DNA from: Pseudoips prasinana
Lineage: Eukaryota; Arthropoda; Insecta; Lepidoptera; Nolidae
Assembly (NCBI GenBank): GCA_951640165.1
Contig: OX621257.1
Location: 13,279,201-13,343,200, forward strand
Length of the DNA: 64,000 nucleotides
Direction: 5' to 3'
The position numbers and the translations under genes were made by a program. The notes beneath the pieces are model-generated. The model was not told where the DNA came from. It did no database searches and saw only the letters and a list, made by a program, of their open reading frames with translations. This document shows positions 21,620-33,508 of the stretch, piece after piece. The first letter of the stretch is position 1; every line of letters starts with the position of its first letter.

Positions 21620-23157
21620 TAAAAAAGGAGCCGTTATTTAAAAAAGGAGATAAAAGTGATATTAGTAATTACCGTCCAATTACATTGATACCTATTTTTT
21701 CAAAAATTTATGAGAAATGTATGTATAAAAGGCTAATAGAATTTTGCAATAAATTTCAAATAATAAGTACTGAACAGTATGGATTTCAAAAAAAAAAATC
21801 CACATCATTAGCTATTTACTCTCTTATGAAGGCAGTACTTTCAAATATTAATAATAATCATCTGACTACGGGACTTTTTTTTGATTTATCAAAAGCCTTC
21901 GATTTTGTGTCGCACAGCATATTGTTGGATAAACTAGAGACTATTGGGATTAGAGGACCTGCACTTGAATGGATATCATCCTATTTAGGCAATAGACAGC
22001 TACGTGTCATTATTAGTAAAATTAACAGTAATAAAGATATGATACCATACTCATCAGAATATAAGCAAATTAAATGTGGCGTTCCGCAAGGAAGCGTGCT
22101 TGGTCCAATATTGTTTCTTTTATATATTAATGACATCATAAAAATAACCAATCATGACCAACATCATAACCAAAAATGCATATTATTTGCCGACGATATA
22201 TCAATCATAGTGACATCAGATAAAAAGAAAAACAAGACTGACCATGAGTTTGATATAAATAATACAATAGACAAATTACTGCTTTGGCTTGACATGAATA
22301 AATTAAAAATAAATTTAGATAAATCCGTTTACATTCAATTTAATCAATCAAATAATAATAAAAACAATATAAAACTTAATATTAATAAAATTGAAGAGAC
22401 AACCCATACCAGGTTTTTAGGCGTAATAATAGACAAAGATTTTAACTGGAAAGAACATGTAGATAATGTAAGCACTCGAATCAATAAATTTGTATACGCA
22501 CTGAAGCAAGTTAAAAACGTAACTAACATAAAAACTGCAATTATGTCATACTACGCTTATGTTGAGTCGCTACTGCGATATGGTCTCGTAATGTGGGGTA
22601 ATGGTACCAATATGGATAGAGCATTCATCGCACAAAAAAAGTGCATCAGAGCAATAAGTGGTATTAAACCTGATGACTCATGTAGACCAATGTTCAAGAG
22701 GTTTGGTCTGCTACCTCTACCATGTCTGTATATATATGAGGTATGTATATTTGTAGTTAACAACAAACATTTATTTAAATCAGCAAATGATGTAAATCCC
22801 AGAAACAGACGAGATCCTCATAAACTGGTATTAAGTGATTTGCCAAGACTTGCGAAATACAACAAAAACTGCCTTGCAATGTGCGTACGTATTTATAACA
22901 AAATACCAAGTCGTTTTAAAATATTGAACTCGAGAAAATTTAAGATAGAATTACACAAGTGGCTTATTGAATGTAATTTTTACAGTTTAAAAGATTTTAT
23001 GGATGTGAATTTGTGTGTGTGTGAATGTGTGATGGAAATTTTTGCATGCTATGTTATATCTTAGCGAAACATGTTGAGCTACTGTAATAATATCAACATC
23101 AATGTATACCATGTTTTACGCAAATAAATAATTTACTTACTTTACTTACTTATGATA
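21620..23157 (+). mobile_element. LINE-C: 5'-truncated non-LTR retrotransposon
   Basis: It is inserted in ERV-1 in opposite orientation. GATATGATTATT (21608-21619) before it and GATATGGATTATT (23158-23170) after it look like a target duplication with one extra base. The element starts within RT and ends in TTACTTACTTTACTTACTTA, a short-repeat 3' tail typical of CR1/Jockey-group LINEs. All upstream parts (ORF1, endonuclease) are missing, the usual result of incomplete reverse transcription. Confidence 0.82.
21627..23064 (+). pseudogene. LINE-C reverse transcriptase, 5'-truncated but open
   Basis: About 475 codons are open to TAA at 23062-23064. RT blocks seen: NYRPITLIPIFSKIYEK, QYGFQKKKSTSLAI, FFDLSKAFDFV (catalytic Asp), CGVPQGSVLGPILFLLYIND, LFADDISII (catalytic FADD pair) and HTRFLGVIID. 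The C-terminal tail (FKIELHKWLIECNFYSLKDF) resembles the remnant at 52918-53178. Lacking an endonuclease and ORF1 it cannot be autonomous. The first ATG at 21685 is internal to RT. The absence of stops suggests recent insertion. Confidence 0.88.
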
Positions 23158-26049
23158 GATATGGATTATTATATTGATACCATCGAATAGATAACTCAAC
23201 ATATTATATATTTTAACAAAAGAGTGTTTATCAAAAGGGTTTTTAAAAAAAGACGTGCTTATCTCATTTATGGTTGGATACGACATAATTATGTGATCGC
23301 GTGCATATTTTAAGGATTTAAATATATCGGGATATGAATAGTCATCAAAATGATGTACTTTCGTGAAAAGGAAAAGGTAAGTTTTGTTTTCAATATTTAA
23401 AGGTAAAAATGTAAATAACGATCTTTCTAATTTCAGAAACTCTTCACGCTCGGGGCTTGGGCAGTTACTTAGCACTTCTTCGACATAAGGCATGGACTCG
23501 TCCATGTCTATAGAGGTAGGAATTATTACTAATTTTTGTGATCCCTTAAGGAGAGTTTGATTGTGTTCTATAATGATAGTGTTATGTGATTCAGCGGTAG
23601 ACTTAAGGAATGACTTATAGGTTTCGTCGGGCAAAGGTAAGTTTTCAGGTATCTCAGGAGAGGGTTCTGGATTAGGGTAAGTAACAAGTAAGGTTTCAGG
23701 GACGTGCCTACTGGTTGAAGGTTGAGGTTCCGGTTCGGGACCTAGATCATTATTTATAGAGGTAAGGTAATCCATTACTTCATTTTCGATTTCAGGGTTT
23801 ATGAGCCCATGATCAAGGTTGGATGGTGGGGATACTAACATACTTTGTAGATCAGTAGGAGATTCGTCTGGCGTGCTAGAAGGCGGTGATGGTTGCAGTG
23901 GAACTTCATTATCAAGGTTAGTATTAGGATAAATAGGATTTACAGGATACCTAGAGAGTGCATCGGCTGCAGAGTTTTGTTTACCATTACGATAAACAAT
24001 TTCGTATTCATACTCCTCTAGCTTTAATCACCAGCGTTGTAGTTTACTACTAGGGTCCTTATGGTTAAATAACCATTTCAAGGGTCTATGATCCGTGATA
24101 ATTTTAAATTTGTGCCCATAAAGATAGGGACGGAATGTTTTACATCCGTATAGGATAGCTAACAGCTCTTTTTCAGTTGTACTATAATTTATCTCACTTT
24201 TATTAAGTGTACGCGACGCAAAAGCTATAGGTTGATCTTTGCCAACCGGACCCTGTGATATAACCGCGCCTACGGCATAGTTAGATGCATCGCAAGTAAG
24301 TATAAAGGGTTTGGAGAAATCTGGATAGATAAGAAGTGGAGCAGATGTTAAATTATGTTTCAGGGTATCTAGAGCGAGTTGTTGTTGGTTTTCCCAAACA
24401 AACGGAGTGTCCTTTTTTAACAGACTGGTCAAGGGTTTTGCTGTTTTTGAAAAATCAGGTATGAAACGACGATAGTAAGAAACTAGGCCAAGGAAGGATT
24501 TTATGTCTTTAGGAGATTTTGGAATTGGAAATTCAGTGACTGCCTTAATCTTTTCAGGATTTGGTTCGACACCATGTTCTGTTATTACATGACCAAGATA
24601 ACAGACTTCATGACGTAGGAATTCGCACTTATCGGGCTGTAGTTTCAGGTTATTATGCCGAAGTCTTTGGAAGATGAGTTCTAGGTTGGTAATATGGGAA
24701 TTAAGATCGTGGGAATAACATATTATGTCATCAAGATATACGAAGCATCGAATGCCCTGAAGGCCATAAAGGGTGCAATTCATTAATCTTTGAAATGTAG
24801 ATGGCGCGTTCTTACTTCCGAATGGCATCCTCAAAAACTGGTACTTTCCCTCAGGAACAGTGAAGCTAGTTTTCGGTTTGTCTGATTCTTTTAGAGGAAT
24901 TTGATGGAATCCTGATGCCAGGTCCAAGGTGGAGAAGTATTTGCTGTTACCCAGCTGGTCAAGGATTTCAGTGATTTGTGGAAGAGGGTAAGTGTCACCG
25001 ATTGTGACATCATTGAGTTTCCTGTAATCAATCACAACTCGCCATTTACGAACATTTGAGGCATCTAGTTTTTTAGGGACTACCCATATGGGTGAGGACC
25101 AAGGGGAACTGGAAGGTTCAATTATATTTTGTTGAAGCATCTTATTGATTTGATCTCGGACTTCGGCTTTATGTACTTCCGGGAATCGATAAGATTTGGT
25201 ATGTATGGGGACATCAGTTGTGGTTTTAATTTCGTGCTCTATAGCATTTGTGCACGTTAAATTTTCACCAGGAAGGTGGAAGATATCGGAATAGTTTGAA
25301 CATAATTGTAGAACAGCTTCTCTTTCTTCTTTGTTTAGATGTGACAGTCTTAATTGTTTTAGTACCTCGTCTGTACGTTTAAAACTATCGGCAGACACGT
25401 TGATATGGTTTACGAGATTACTAGATTTATTAAATTCTGTGGGGTCAATAGGACTGAGATTTAAATTAAGATTTGAGGTTAACCTTATTGGTTCCTCAGA
25501 GATATTTACTACGGATAAATTTATTCGATTGTTTTCCTTGACACGAACGAGACAGTTCGCAACTAGTAAATTATCGGATAACTTTTGATCGAGGACTAAT
25601 CCTTCTTTTATTTCGGGGTTTAAAACTGAACACTCGATCACGGTTTCCGTCCTAGCGGGGATTATATACGCGGGATCATGGAAGTACAGTTTAATGTGTG
25701 ATTTAGCAAAATGTAGCAAGTTGTTGTTGTAGTTTATACTACAATTATAGGCATTGAGTAGGTCAGAACCTATAATGCCATCGTAAGGTAAATGTATTTG
25801 GTCTATTACGTGGAATTTGTGTGAAATGCTGGAGTTGGGGAAAAATAGTTTTAACTGGAAATGTCCACGGGTTTGGATGGATTCTTCTAAGGAGTCAATG
25901 CCTTTCAGTTGAATTGATTCTTTTGTGAGTTTGGGATGCTTACTTATAGATGAGTGTTTCAGAAGACACACCGAAGATCCTGAGTCAACCAATAAGGACA
26001 CAGGTGTGTTTGACACAGCGGAGTCGACAAGGACATGAGGCAATAGCAT
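23158..26049 (-). pseudogene. ERV-1 pol: protease, RT, RNase H, tether; one in-frame stop
   Basis: The frame starts about 26049. Protease has VSLLVDSGSSVCLL (Asp-Ser-Gly active site). RT has VPKKLDASNVRKWRVVIDYR, FSTLDLASGFHQIPL and the catalytic CFVYLDDIICYS. RNase H has FILTCDASNYAVGAV, YSTTEKELLAILYG and ITDHRPLKWLF. A TGA at 24028-24030 follows LQRW, but the same frame continues through a Pro- and Glu-rich linker (23841-23146) to LINE-C, so this is one nonsense change rather than a natural end. The product would cleave Gag-Pol and copy the RNA genome. Codon use is AT-rich like the rest of ERV-1. Confidence 0.9.
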
Positions 26050-26085
26050 TATTGCAGGGTTATTTGTGATTTCAAATACTCTGGT

Positions 26086-26406
26086 CTAAGAGGAATTGGA
26101 TTTGGTAGTTAGGTTTTGAATTTGACCTGTACGTTGCGGGGTCGATTTAGAAATAGGAATTGGAATCGATTTGTGACCTCCATGTAGTGGGGTCGATTTA
26201 GGAATAGAAATAGGGATTGGTATTGATTTGTGACCTCCATGTAACGGGGTCGATTTAGAATTAGAAATAGGAATTGGTATTGATTTATGACCTCCATGTA
26301 ACGGGGTCGATTTAGAATTAGAAATAGGAATTGGCATTGGTTTATGACCTCCATGTAACGGGGTCGATTTAGAAATAGAAATAGGAATTGAAGTGTCGGT
26401 TTTCAT
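26086..26406 (-). pseudogene. ERV-1 gag/pol junction with 19-residue tandem repeats
   Basis: The open frame encodes about five copies of a 57-bp, 19-residue unit around KSTPLHGGHKSIPIPISNS. It lies between the Gag zinc knuckle (26636-26690) and protease (26049). Such low-complexity Pro/Ser/Ile repeats have no known enzyme role and are prone to copy-number change. Both this frame and a second frame across the same repeats stay open, because the repeat length is a multiple of three. Confidence 0.7.
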
Positions 26407-26713
26407 TACGACATGTCCCGTACGACACTGGGACGAGACGACTACTCGTTTTTTGAGTCATAGTCGTTTATGGAATTAGGTTCAACACATTCAGTTGCGT
26501 CTGCGTCCGGATGTTCATCGTCATTTTGAGTATCCGATATATAGTGGACACGAGGCTTATAGCCCGAACTAGAAGGTTGCTGCTGGTTACTCTGCCGCAA
26601 TTGGTTATTATTGTATTCACGTTACCGACAATCTTGGATTTCGTGACCTGGATTTTTGCAGTATCTACAGAATAGTGTACTAGGTTTGTTAGGAGTATTG
26701 GAATGTACGCGTG
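26407..26713 (-). pseudogene. ERV-1 gag C-terminus with zinc knuckle
   Basis: Reading away from the LTR-3 insertion, the frame contains FCRYCKNPGHEIQDC, a CX2CX4HX4C knuckle that binds the genomic RNA. It is the continuation of the gag half at 35373-36099. Stops and frame changes further down (about 26470-26620) indicate decay or frameshifts before the repeat region. Confidence 0.7.
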
Positions 26714-27169
26714 TGTTAGCTTGATAAAAAAAACATAGTATAATTCCAATGAAATATTGCACATTTTCTAATTATTTGGCTATAGATTTGACTAAAACGT
26801 GTTAATTATTACGGAAGTTTGTATAAAATTAAATATTAATTATCTTTCAATTTACCATAAAACATGTTTATTTTAACTTGTAATTTTAGAGTATGTTTAT
26901 ATTTTTATTGTTATAATTATTAAAATTCTTGCTCTATTTTGACTTCCGACAGTTGTGGCAAAAATAATTTAGTTTGTCATTGATATGACTAGTTGTTTTT
27001 TCATTTGATGTTATAATCTAAGTCTATATAAATGGCAACACAAGTGTCGACGAGGCAGTTATCGTTGAGCTACGAAGCTCGTTGGTTTTCAGAGTGATAA
27101 ATTGTGTTTACGTAATAAAGTTATTGTTGAACAACAGTTTTGTGTTTTAACTTCGGGAAAATTCTAACA
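26714..27169 (+). repeat. LTR-3 5' LTR
   Basis: It is 456 bp, TGTTAGCTTGAT to GAAAATTCTAACA, and nearly identical to the right copy apart from the mariner. TATA box at 27025-27032; AATAAA at 27114-27119. Confidence 0.92.
27025..27119 (+). promoter_or_regulatory. LTR-3 promoter and poly(A) signal
   Basis: TATATAAA followed at a typical distance by AATAAAG defines the U3/R/U5 order for plus-strand transcription. The right LTR has the same boxes (TATA at about 35228-35235). Confidence 0.65.
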
Positions 27170-28225
27170 ATTCAGAAGCAGGGATAACACCATGGATTTC
27201 TGGTATATTGATACCACCCTGGTGGGATCATACGCTCACAACAAGGTATGTTAATAATTTATTTTGATTATACTAATACGATTTTTATATGTGTGATGTG
27301 TATTGCAAGAAAGGTACCTACTAAAATTGTGTAGCTATTGATATTAAAGCCCAGAATGTGGCCACACTGTTTGCCTGCTTGTGGCATTCCTAAGATCTGA
27401 CTATCTATTCCTAACCTCACTCACCCGAGCAATTAGATTAATTAATGAAGTACTCGAAAAGTGGATATATTCTTATGTAATTTGAGTGAACTCGTAAAGA
27501 TCCTGTTAAGTGTAGTTAGTTACAGGTATAATTCCTTTTAAAACGTAATTAAATAAGGATTTTCTAATTTTAATACCAACACTATCGCATTAGGTGAAGA
27601 TCTGTAATGATAGATGTTAAGGAGAGAGAATAATAATTAAATAAATCTTGCCATGAACATGTGGCAGGCCGGGCTGGGCACGTTGTTAGATGGGCCATGG
27701 ATTGGACCGATGCATGCTCCACAAATACAGTTCATATTGGGGTTGCTAAAACAGTCCCCACCTAGACATATTTTCTTCGTTTCGGCTCACCTGAGTCCGG
27801 AGTCTATTTAGGGACTTCGGGATCAGCCACGGTAATTTATATCCGGGCGGGAGGCTTTCGGAAGGCGTGATAAACTGATCCAGAAATGATTTTGTGACAG
27901 GATGCCAAATTATATGTCGATTTATTAATAGTGTACCTATGGCTCAAAATTTTTAAGTTTTATAAAAACATCGTATCGCATTTGTCGCTGAATTATATTT
28001 TTTTGATAATTTAATTCATTTCTGAGAATCTCGTTTGTAAACTCAAGTTCGCATTCGCTTGTACATTAGTATATGGTACATGCTTAAAAGAAATAGATAC
28101 TCGTTGTTTGAAAATAAATTTCAGGAAATTGGACAAAGTACTGATTGTACAATCAAGTGAAGATGCCGGGTGACTGATGGCCGTCTTCTGGAATGCATCA
28201 CAGCATTGTGCTTATCGGGGATCAT
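27170..28225 (+). other. LTR-3 leader: short ATG frame with donor-like GTATGT
   Basis: Just after the LTR, an ATG at 27193 opens MDFWYIDTTLVGSYAHNK and then meets AAGGTATGTT, a good splice-donor match. A TTTCAG acceptor-like site lies at about 28119-28124. I cannot tell whether this is a real spliced leader. Otherwise the region is AT-rich with no domain. Confidence 0.3.
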
Positions 28226-28460
28226 CGAGGCGCAGCCTATCCAGGGCGCGCGTCGGGGCACAGCCGATCCCGGGCGTCCGTCAGGCATCGTCAAGGCGCA
28301 GCTGATCCCGAGTGCGCGTCGAGAATTGTCGAGGTGCAGCCGGTCACGGCCGTGCGCCGAGGCGCAGTAAATCCCGAGCGCGTGGTGAGGCGCGGCCTAA
28401 CCCGATCGTGTGGTAGCGCCCCGCACCGATAGGCGTGGTTTCGAGCGGCGCAGATCGGGA
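28226..28460 (+). repeat. GC-rich degenerate tandem repeat within LTR-3
   Basis: Units of roughly 28-38 bp built on GAGGCGCAGC...ATCCCGAGCGCG recur about five to six times with many changes. The GC content contrasts sharply with the AT-rich surroundings. Overlapping short open frames (28170-28432) are a by-product of the composition. Confidence 0.6.
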
Positions 28461-28739
28461 TGGTCACCCTCAAGGCTGAGTCGCAGATGGTTCACGTAAC
28501 ACAGCAGATTGATCGTGTCGATGGCTATAGTATCGCCAGCGAGCAGTGTGCAGATGGCACCGTGAGTACATTTATTTCTTTAAACAAAGTACTAAGACTA
28601 CCTAACCCATAAAGGGGTCTGACCGCTTCTTGTTTTGCAATATGAAATGGTACCTATATCCGCTACCGAACCCCACAGCGAGTGGCCATGGGGTATGGTG
28701 CAGTGGAAGTACGTGAAATGTACTGGCCTGGCAGTTTAA

Positions 28740-29500
28740 GTTGTAGTTTGACAACAGTCTTATTTTCCAAATGGTTTGGAAACCGAACTGAATTTAGCTG
28801 TTAACTTTTCAATATGAGGAGCCCATTGCAATTCTGAGTCTAGATTAATGTCAATCCCCGAAATACGGTTGAATGGGCTAGGTCTAATATTTTTTCATTG
28901 AATGGAACTGTTGGTATAGCATATGTCACATTCCGTAATGAGAATTAGTTACATTTAGTTTTCCCTGCATTTAATAAGAGTTTATTTGCAGAGGACCATT
29001 TTGATATAAGGCTGAGTATTTTATCTTGTTCAATAAGATTTTTGTCCTTCCTGTTTACTGGCACTTTTCTCCACCAGATAAGGTAGGTCGTTTATATATA
29101 TATTAGAGGTAAAAATAGGTCCAGGATAGATCCCTGGGGCACCCCTATTTTCGCGGGATGACGTTCTCAGCTCGATAAATAGAAAAATACAAAATCGAGA
29201 GATGTATCAGATATTCCCTAGTACTTCAGTTTTAAAATGATCGTTAGATGTTCACCGAAATCGAAAGCCTTAGAGAGATCGCACTTCAGTGGCGTGCACC
29301 CCGCGTCTTGGGTCGGGCGGCCCCTTGTAAAGTCAGGCTGTTTGTTATGCAATATCCCATTCGCGTTGGGGTGTGACAAAATTTGGCTAAGCATGAGCTT
29401 AGTGCTTGGCTAAGTGTTTTGCGTGGGGCTGGCAGAGTTGAGACGGGTCTGGGTTCGTGACTTTCTCACGGCCTGCCTTAAACACAAGTCTTACTGATTC
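28740..29500 (-). pseudogene. Degenerate LINE reverse transcriptase fragment
   Basis: On the minus strand the string at 29121-29146 reads as the RT motif GVPQGSIL. About 180 bp later comes a KWSSANKLLLNAGKTK-like block, in the position of the conserved LN..KTK region. Many stops and frameshifts are present, including loss of a readable catalytic YADD. It is an old CR1/Jockey-type remnant, older than other pieces of the window. Confidence 0.65.
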
Positions 29501-30989
29501 TCATTAAGTCTGAAAAACACTATCACTTATACAGCAGTTGAGGATGGCTGCGGAGATTGTGGAAGGGTTTTGGATGATTGATTCAGTGGTTTTAGCAGAC
29601 AGTCCCCATAAATCTTTTACTATTGAAGGCTTTTATAACGTCTTCACTCGTTGAGAATTGAAAGCTGAATTTAGGCACATTTTGTTTTAAACTTCCTAAA
29701 TTTGATTTTGTAAGAAGTCTAAAAGAGATTTCTGTTTATTTTCTAGTTATCTCATTATTTATTTTGGCTATTGGTATTTATGGTCATAGCGAACATCAGT
29801 TACCAAATACTTCTCGGAGACTTGGTAATTGTGTTATCAATGTAGGTTGCAGTTGTGTCATTGTATGCAAGTGTGACTCTTGTGGGCTCAGAGAATAAGC
29901 GTTAAAGGTTAAAGGACCGAAATGCATCTAAAACTATTTATATTAAAATCACGACATACTAGGACTTTAAGAAAGAATATCCTAAGAATATACTCGATTG
30001 TAAATGTAAAGTGTTTTAGATCGGTGGTCGATACACACATTATAATACAATACAATTGCGTTTAAATACATGCTACCTCACATCCACGCTCCATAGAGAG
30101 AGAGATTAAAAATACGAAGTCCACTTCAACCATTACAATTCATTGAGACTACTTTGGGACATTTGGTTTACCAAAACGACTGATTAGCAAAAGAGGCACC
30201 TCATTTCCAAGTTCGAAATTCAAAAGTTTTCTAAACTGAAGTAAGGAGTTAAAAATGCAGTTGCTTCATCTAGAGTAAATAGTCAGGGGGAGTGGTATAA
30301 TCGAACAGTATTGGATTTTTAGCTTCACAAAACCACATAATCATATATATTGTTGTTTGTACATTGTACACATAATTGATGATGGCCTAGATGAGACTCG
30401 TAACATTTATACGCATAATTATATAGTTTAAAGATACATTCATAGGCGCCGTCTTGAAATTTTCTCATGTTCCGTACACTATTTACACAACACATATCTA
30501 CCCAAATGTATAAATTCAATCCCTGAGTAACCGATAAAAATCAATAAGTCCATTCGATAAAATTAATATTGTCATTATTGGTATCACTCTGAATCACTAA
30601 TTAACGCCATGGGTATTACTACTATGATCTATTTCACAATATATTTCAAATACCACATATGTACAAGTTATTTTTCAAAATGAGAAATGTCCTACGAATG
30701 AGAGTTCCTTTATCATCTGATCAATTTATTAATTAACAGTGTTCACAGTTGATCACAATCAATAAAATCCGTAAATCGTCTGCACACATACGAAGGGCTT
30801 TTTAAGTCTTTCCATAGCAGAATAGGCAAAAATTATCCTATTATTTGGTCTGATTCAGTCTGAAACACAAAGATAAAACTGGCATATTATGTGTGGAATA
30901 ATTAAAAAATGAAAAACAATTTAGCTGGATAGATTCTATTGGGTATAGTGAGTTACTCTTATTACTAAATAAGAAAGTTTAAATACAAA
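29501..30989. other. No gene recognised, interior of LTR-3
   Basis: This is AT-rich DNA. The minus-strand frame at 30325-30519 has no domain. Confidence 0.45.
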
Positions 30990-31170
30990 AATTCTAAACC
31001 GTCACTGCTACGAGCGTGAGTGTTAATAATTACTGGAAGTGCAAGTATGCACGTATGAAAGTTAACTGCTATGACCAAACATGAATTTTTAGGTGCAATG
31101 TGCACATTAAAATATAAACAGCTATGAGTTAATGTTATTTTTGAAGTGCAACGTGCACAAAAATATGTAT
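30990..31170 (+). repeat. Outlying units of the GTGCA...TGCAC minisatellite
   Basis: Three or so divergent units (AAGTGCAAGTATGCAC, GGTGCAATGTGCACATT, GAAGTGCAACGTGCAC), together with AGCTATGAGTTAA, precede an RTE-type LINE fragment that split the array. Confidence 0.7.
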
Positions 31171-32099
31171 ATATATTGTCCTCCTTATAGATTTCTATAA
31201 CGGCGACCCTTCGAAATCACTTTTGTTTGGTGTGTCCTTAGATGGCCAGCTAGACCGAACTTTTGAATTCTCGGTCACAACCAGAACAATAAAGTTGGCC
31301 TGCCATGTTGTATGAGGCTGCTCTTTGCGTATTTGTCGTTACTCAGTTAACGATGTGTGGCGCTTTTCTTTCAAAACATCTTATGTTTTAGTGAATTGTA
31401 GTACCCCAAGACAAACTGTGTAGAGAGAGCCTCTCCCAACCTGTAGGGTCAATAGCGCAAGCGTTCAGATGCCTCTTGAGTACATCCTTATAGCGGAGAT
31501 GTTGACCACCTTGTTTCCGCTTACGTTCTGCCATCTCAGAGTATAAATACTGCTTTGGTTAACGGTGGTCTTCCATGTGGAGTACGTGACCACACCACCT
31601 GAGCTGACGCTGCAAGAGCAGGGCTTTGATGCCATACATGTGGAACGACGCAAGACTTCCGTGTTGGGAACATGGTCCGTAGCATGTTCAAGATCGACCT
31701 GAGACACCTTAAGTGAAATGTGTCTAGTTTCCTAATATCTGGTTTGTAAAGGCACCATGTTTCTGCGCTATATAGAAGACAAGGTAAGGCTAGTGCCTTG
31801 TAAACACTGATCTTTGTCTCTAACTTCAAGTCATCATTAAGGCATCTAAAGGTTGAAGCGGCGTTTGCAATGCGCGATGGTATCTCCGATGCCAGGGAGA
31901 TATTGTCATGTCGTATGGTACTTCCAAGATATTTAAACTGTCTGACTTCTTCTAGTGGATTCCCATCTAGATTAAGTGTGGTTTTATCAGTTTCACCACC
32001 TCGGGGTGGTTGTTTAAGGACTTGCGTCTTGGAAGCACTGATGACCAATCCAAATCGATAGCACGATTGATGAAGTAAATCGACATAGCTTTGGGTCAT
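31171..32099 (-). pseudogene. RTE-type LINE RT C-terminal fragment inside the minisatellite
   Basis: The frame 32099-31536 shows the end of an RTE-clade RT: FGLVISASKTQVL, FKYLGSTIRHDN, PCLLYSAETWCLYK and HLRCLRSILN. It then continues in another frame (31707-31465) after a frameshift near 31700. It lies between minisatellite units and so is an insertion into the array. There is no endonuclease or catalytic YADD part, consistent with 5' truncation. The 3' end near 31171-31200 is not sharply defined. Confidence 0.75.
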
Positions 32100-33110
32100 A
32101 TAAGCCGCTATGAGCGATCAATCGTTTTGAAGTTCAAGGTGCACAAAGTCATATAAGCCGCTATGAGTGAAAATTACTTTTAAAGTGCAAAGTGCACAAA
32201 ATCATATAAGCTGCTATGAGTTAACGTAACTTTTGAAGTGCAAGGTGCACAAAATCACATGAGCCGTTATGAGTGAACATAACTTTTGTAGTGCAAGGTG
32301 CACAAAATCATGTAAGCCGCTATGAGCGAACATTACTTTTGAAGCGCCATGTAATGTTAATTATTTTGTGATAAATTAATTAAAATATAAACCGCTACGA
32401 TGAAACATTAGTTTTGAAGTGCAAGGTGCACAAAATCATATAAACCGCTATGAGCAAACATGAATTTATAATCTTTTTGTCAATAATAGGATATGTTGTA
32501 AAAGGTTAATTATTTTGTGATAAATTAATAAGTTAATGTAAATATAAACCGCTATGAGCGAACATTAGTTTTACAGTGCAAGGTGCACAAAGTCATATAA
32601 GTCGCTATGAGCGAACATTAGTTATGAAGTTTATTTTAGTGCAAGGTGCACATTACTTTTGAAGTGCAAGGTGCACATTACTTTTGAAGTGCAAGGTGCA
32701 CATTAGTTATGAAGTGCAAAGTGCACATTACTTTAGAAGTGCAAGGTGCACATTAGTTATGAAGTGCAAAGTGCACATTACTTTAGAAGTGCAAGGTGCA
32801 CATTAGTTATGAAGTGCAAAGTGCACATTACTTTTGAAGTGCAAGGTGAACATTACTTTTGAAGTGCAAGGTGCACATTACTTTTGAAGTGCAAGGTGCA
32901 CATTAGTTATGAAGTGCAAAGTGCACATTACTTTAGAAGTGCAAGGTGCACATTACTTTTGAAATGCAAGGTGCACATTACTTTTGAAGTGCAAGGTGCA
33001 CAAAATGATCTAACCCGCTATGAGCGAACATTTCTTTTATTGCAGGCACAACATTATGTAAGTCGAGAGTAATTATGAACAGCTATGATTGTATTTTACT
33101 TTTGCAGAGT
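32100..33110 (+). repeat. Minisatellite with short hairpin in every unit
   Basis: From 32100 to 32640 units of about 50-60 bp carry ATATAAGCCGCTATGAGCGA plus GAAGTGCAAGGTGCAC. From 32640 to 33010 the array shortens to about sixteen units of roughly 25 bp (ATTACTTTTGAAGTGCAAGG then TGCAC). GTGCA-AGG-TGCAC is a 5-bp inverted repeat with a 3-base loop. Alternate units carry AGTTATGAAGTGCAAAGT, giving a higher-order pattern. The array is non-coding. Confidence 0.9.
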
Positions 33111-33229
33111 AAAGTGCCCTATAACTGAAATAGCCCAGTTATGTAATTGTAGATTGGTGAAAATTATTAATGCAATACAATGAGTATTCAGTGTCTATGT
33201 AATTTTTTATGATTTAATAATAGTATGTT

Positions 33230-33460
33230 TGCTGTGTGGTGACGGCATGGAGTGTCATCGCCCCGCCTCATCCCGTGTGGAGCGTGGAGGTCATTCGAGG
33301 GAGTAACCGCCGGGGAACAGGCAGCGGCGTTTTCCTGTGAACTGTGGCCATCAGACTAAGATCGCAAGCTCGTTTGCCGGGCGTGGCGATTGTGGCGTGT
33401 CCTCCCGCTCTTTAGGGGGCTGTTGTCCGGCGCTGGGCGTGTTTTGGCTGCCGTGGTGGT
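33230..33460 (+). repeat. GC-richer interspersed repeat (GCTGTGTGGTGAC family)
   Basis: It starts near GCTGTGTGGTGACGGCATGG and continues through GAACAGGCAGCGGCG and GTGGCGATTGTGGCGTG. The same sequence of motifs occurs at 62060-62260 (GCTGTGTGGTGACAGGGGC, GGACGGGCAGCAAC, GTGGTGATTGTGGCAT). It is probably a SINE or LINE 3' part. It runs into a GAT microsatellite. Confidence 0.55.
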
Positions 33461-33473
33461 GATAATGATGATA

Positions 33474-33507
<34 letters not shown>
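33461..33507 (+). repeat. (GAT)n microsatellite
   Basis: Forty-seven bases of GAT repeats with two GATAAT interruptions, probably the tail of the preceding repeat. Confidence 0.9.

Positions 33508-33508
<1 letters not shown>

Noticed and set aside
24028..24030. Natural end of ERV-1 pol
   Set aside because: The same frame continues with typical RNase H and tether sequence; one base change explains the stop.
28170..28432. Arginine-rich small protein genes
   Set aside because: Several overlapping frames are open because of a GC-rich tandem repeat; no conserved start or domain.
32640..33010. CRISPR array
   Set aside because: Units are contiguous with no unique spacers, in a eukaryotic transposon context; it is a minisatellite.
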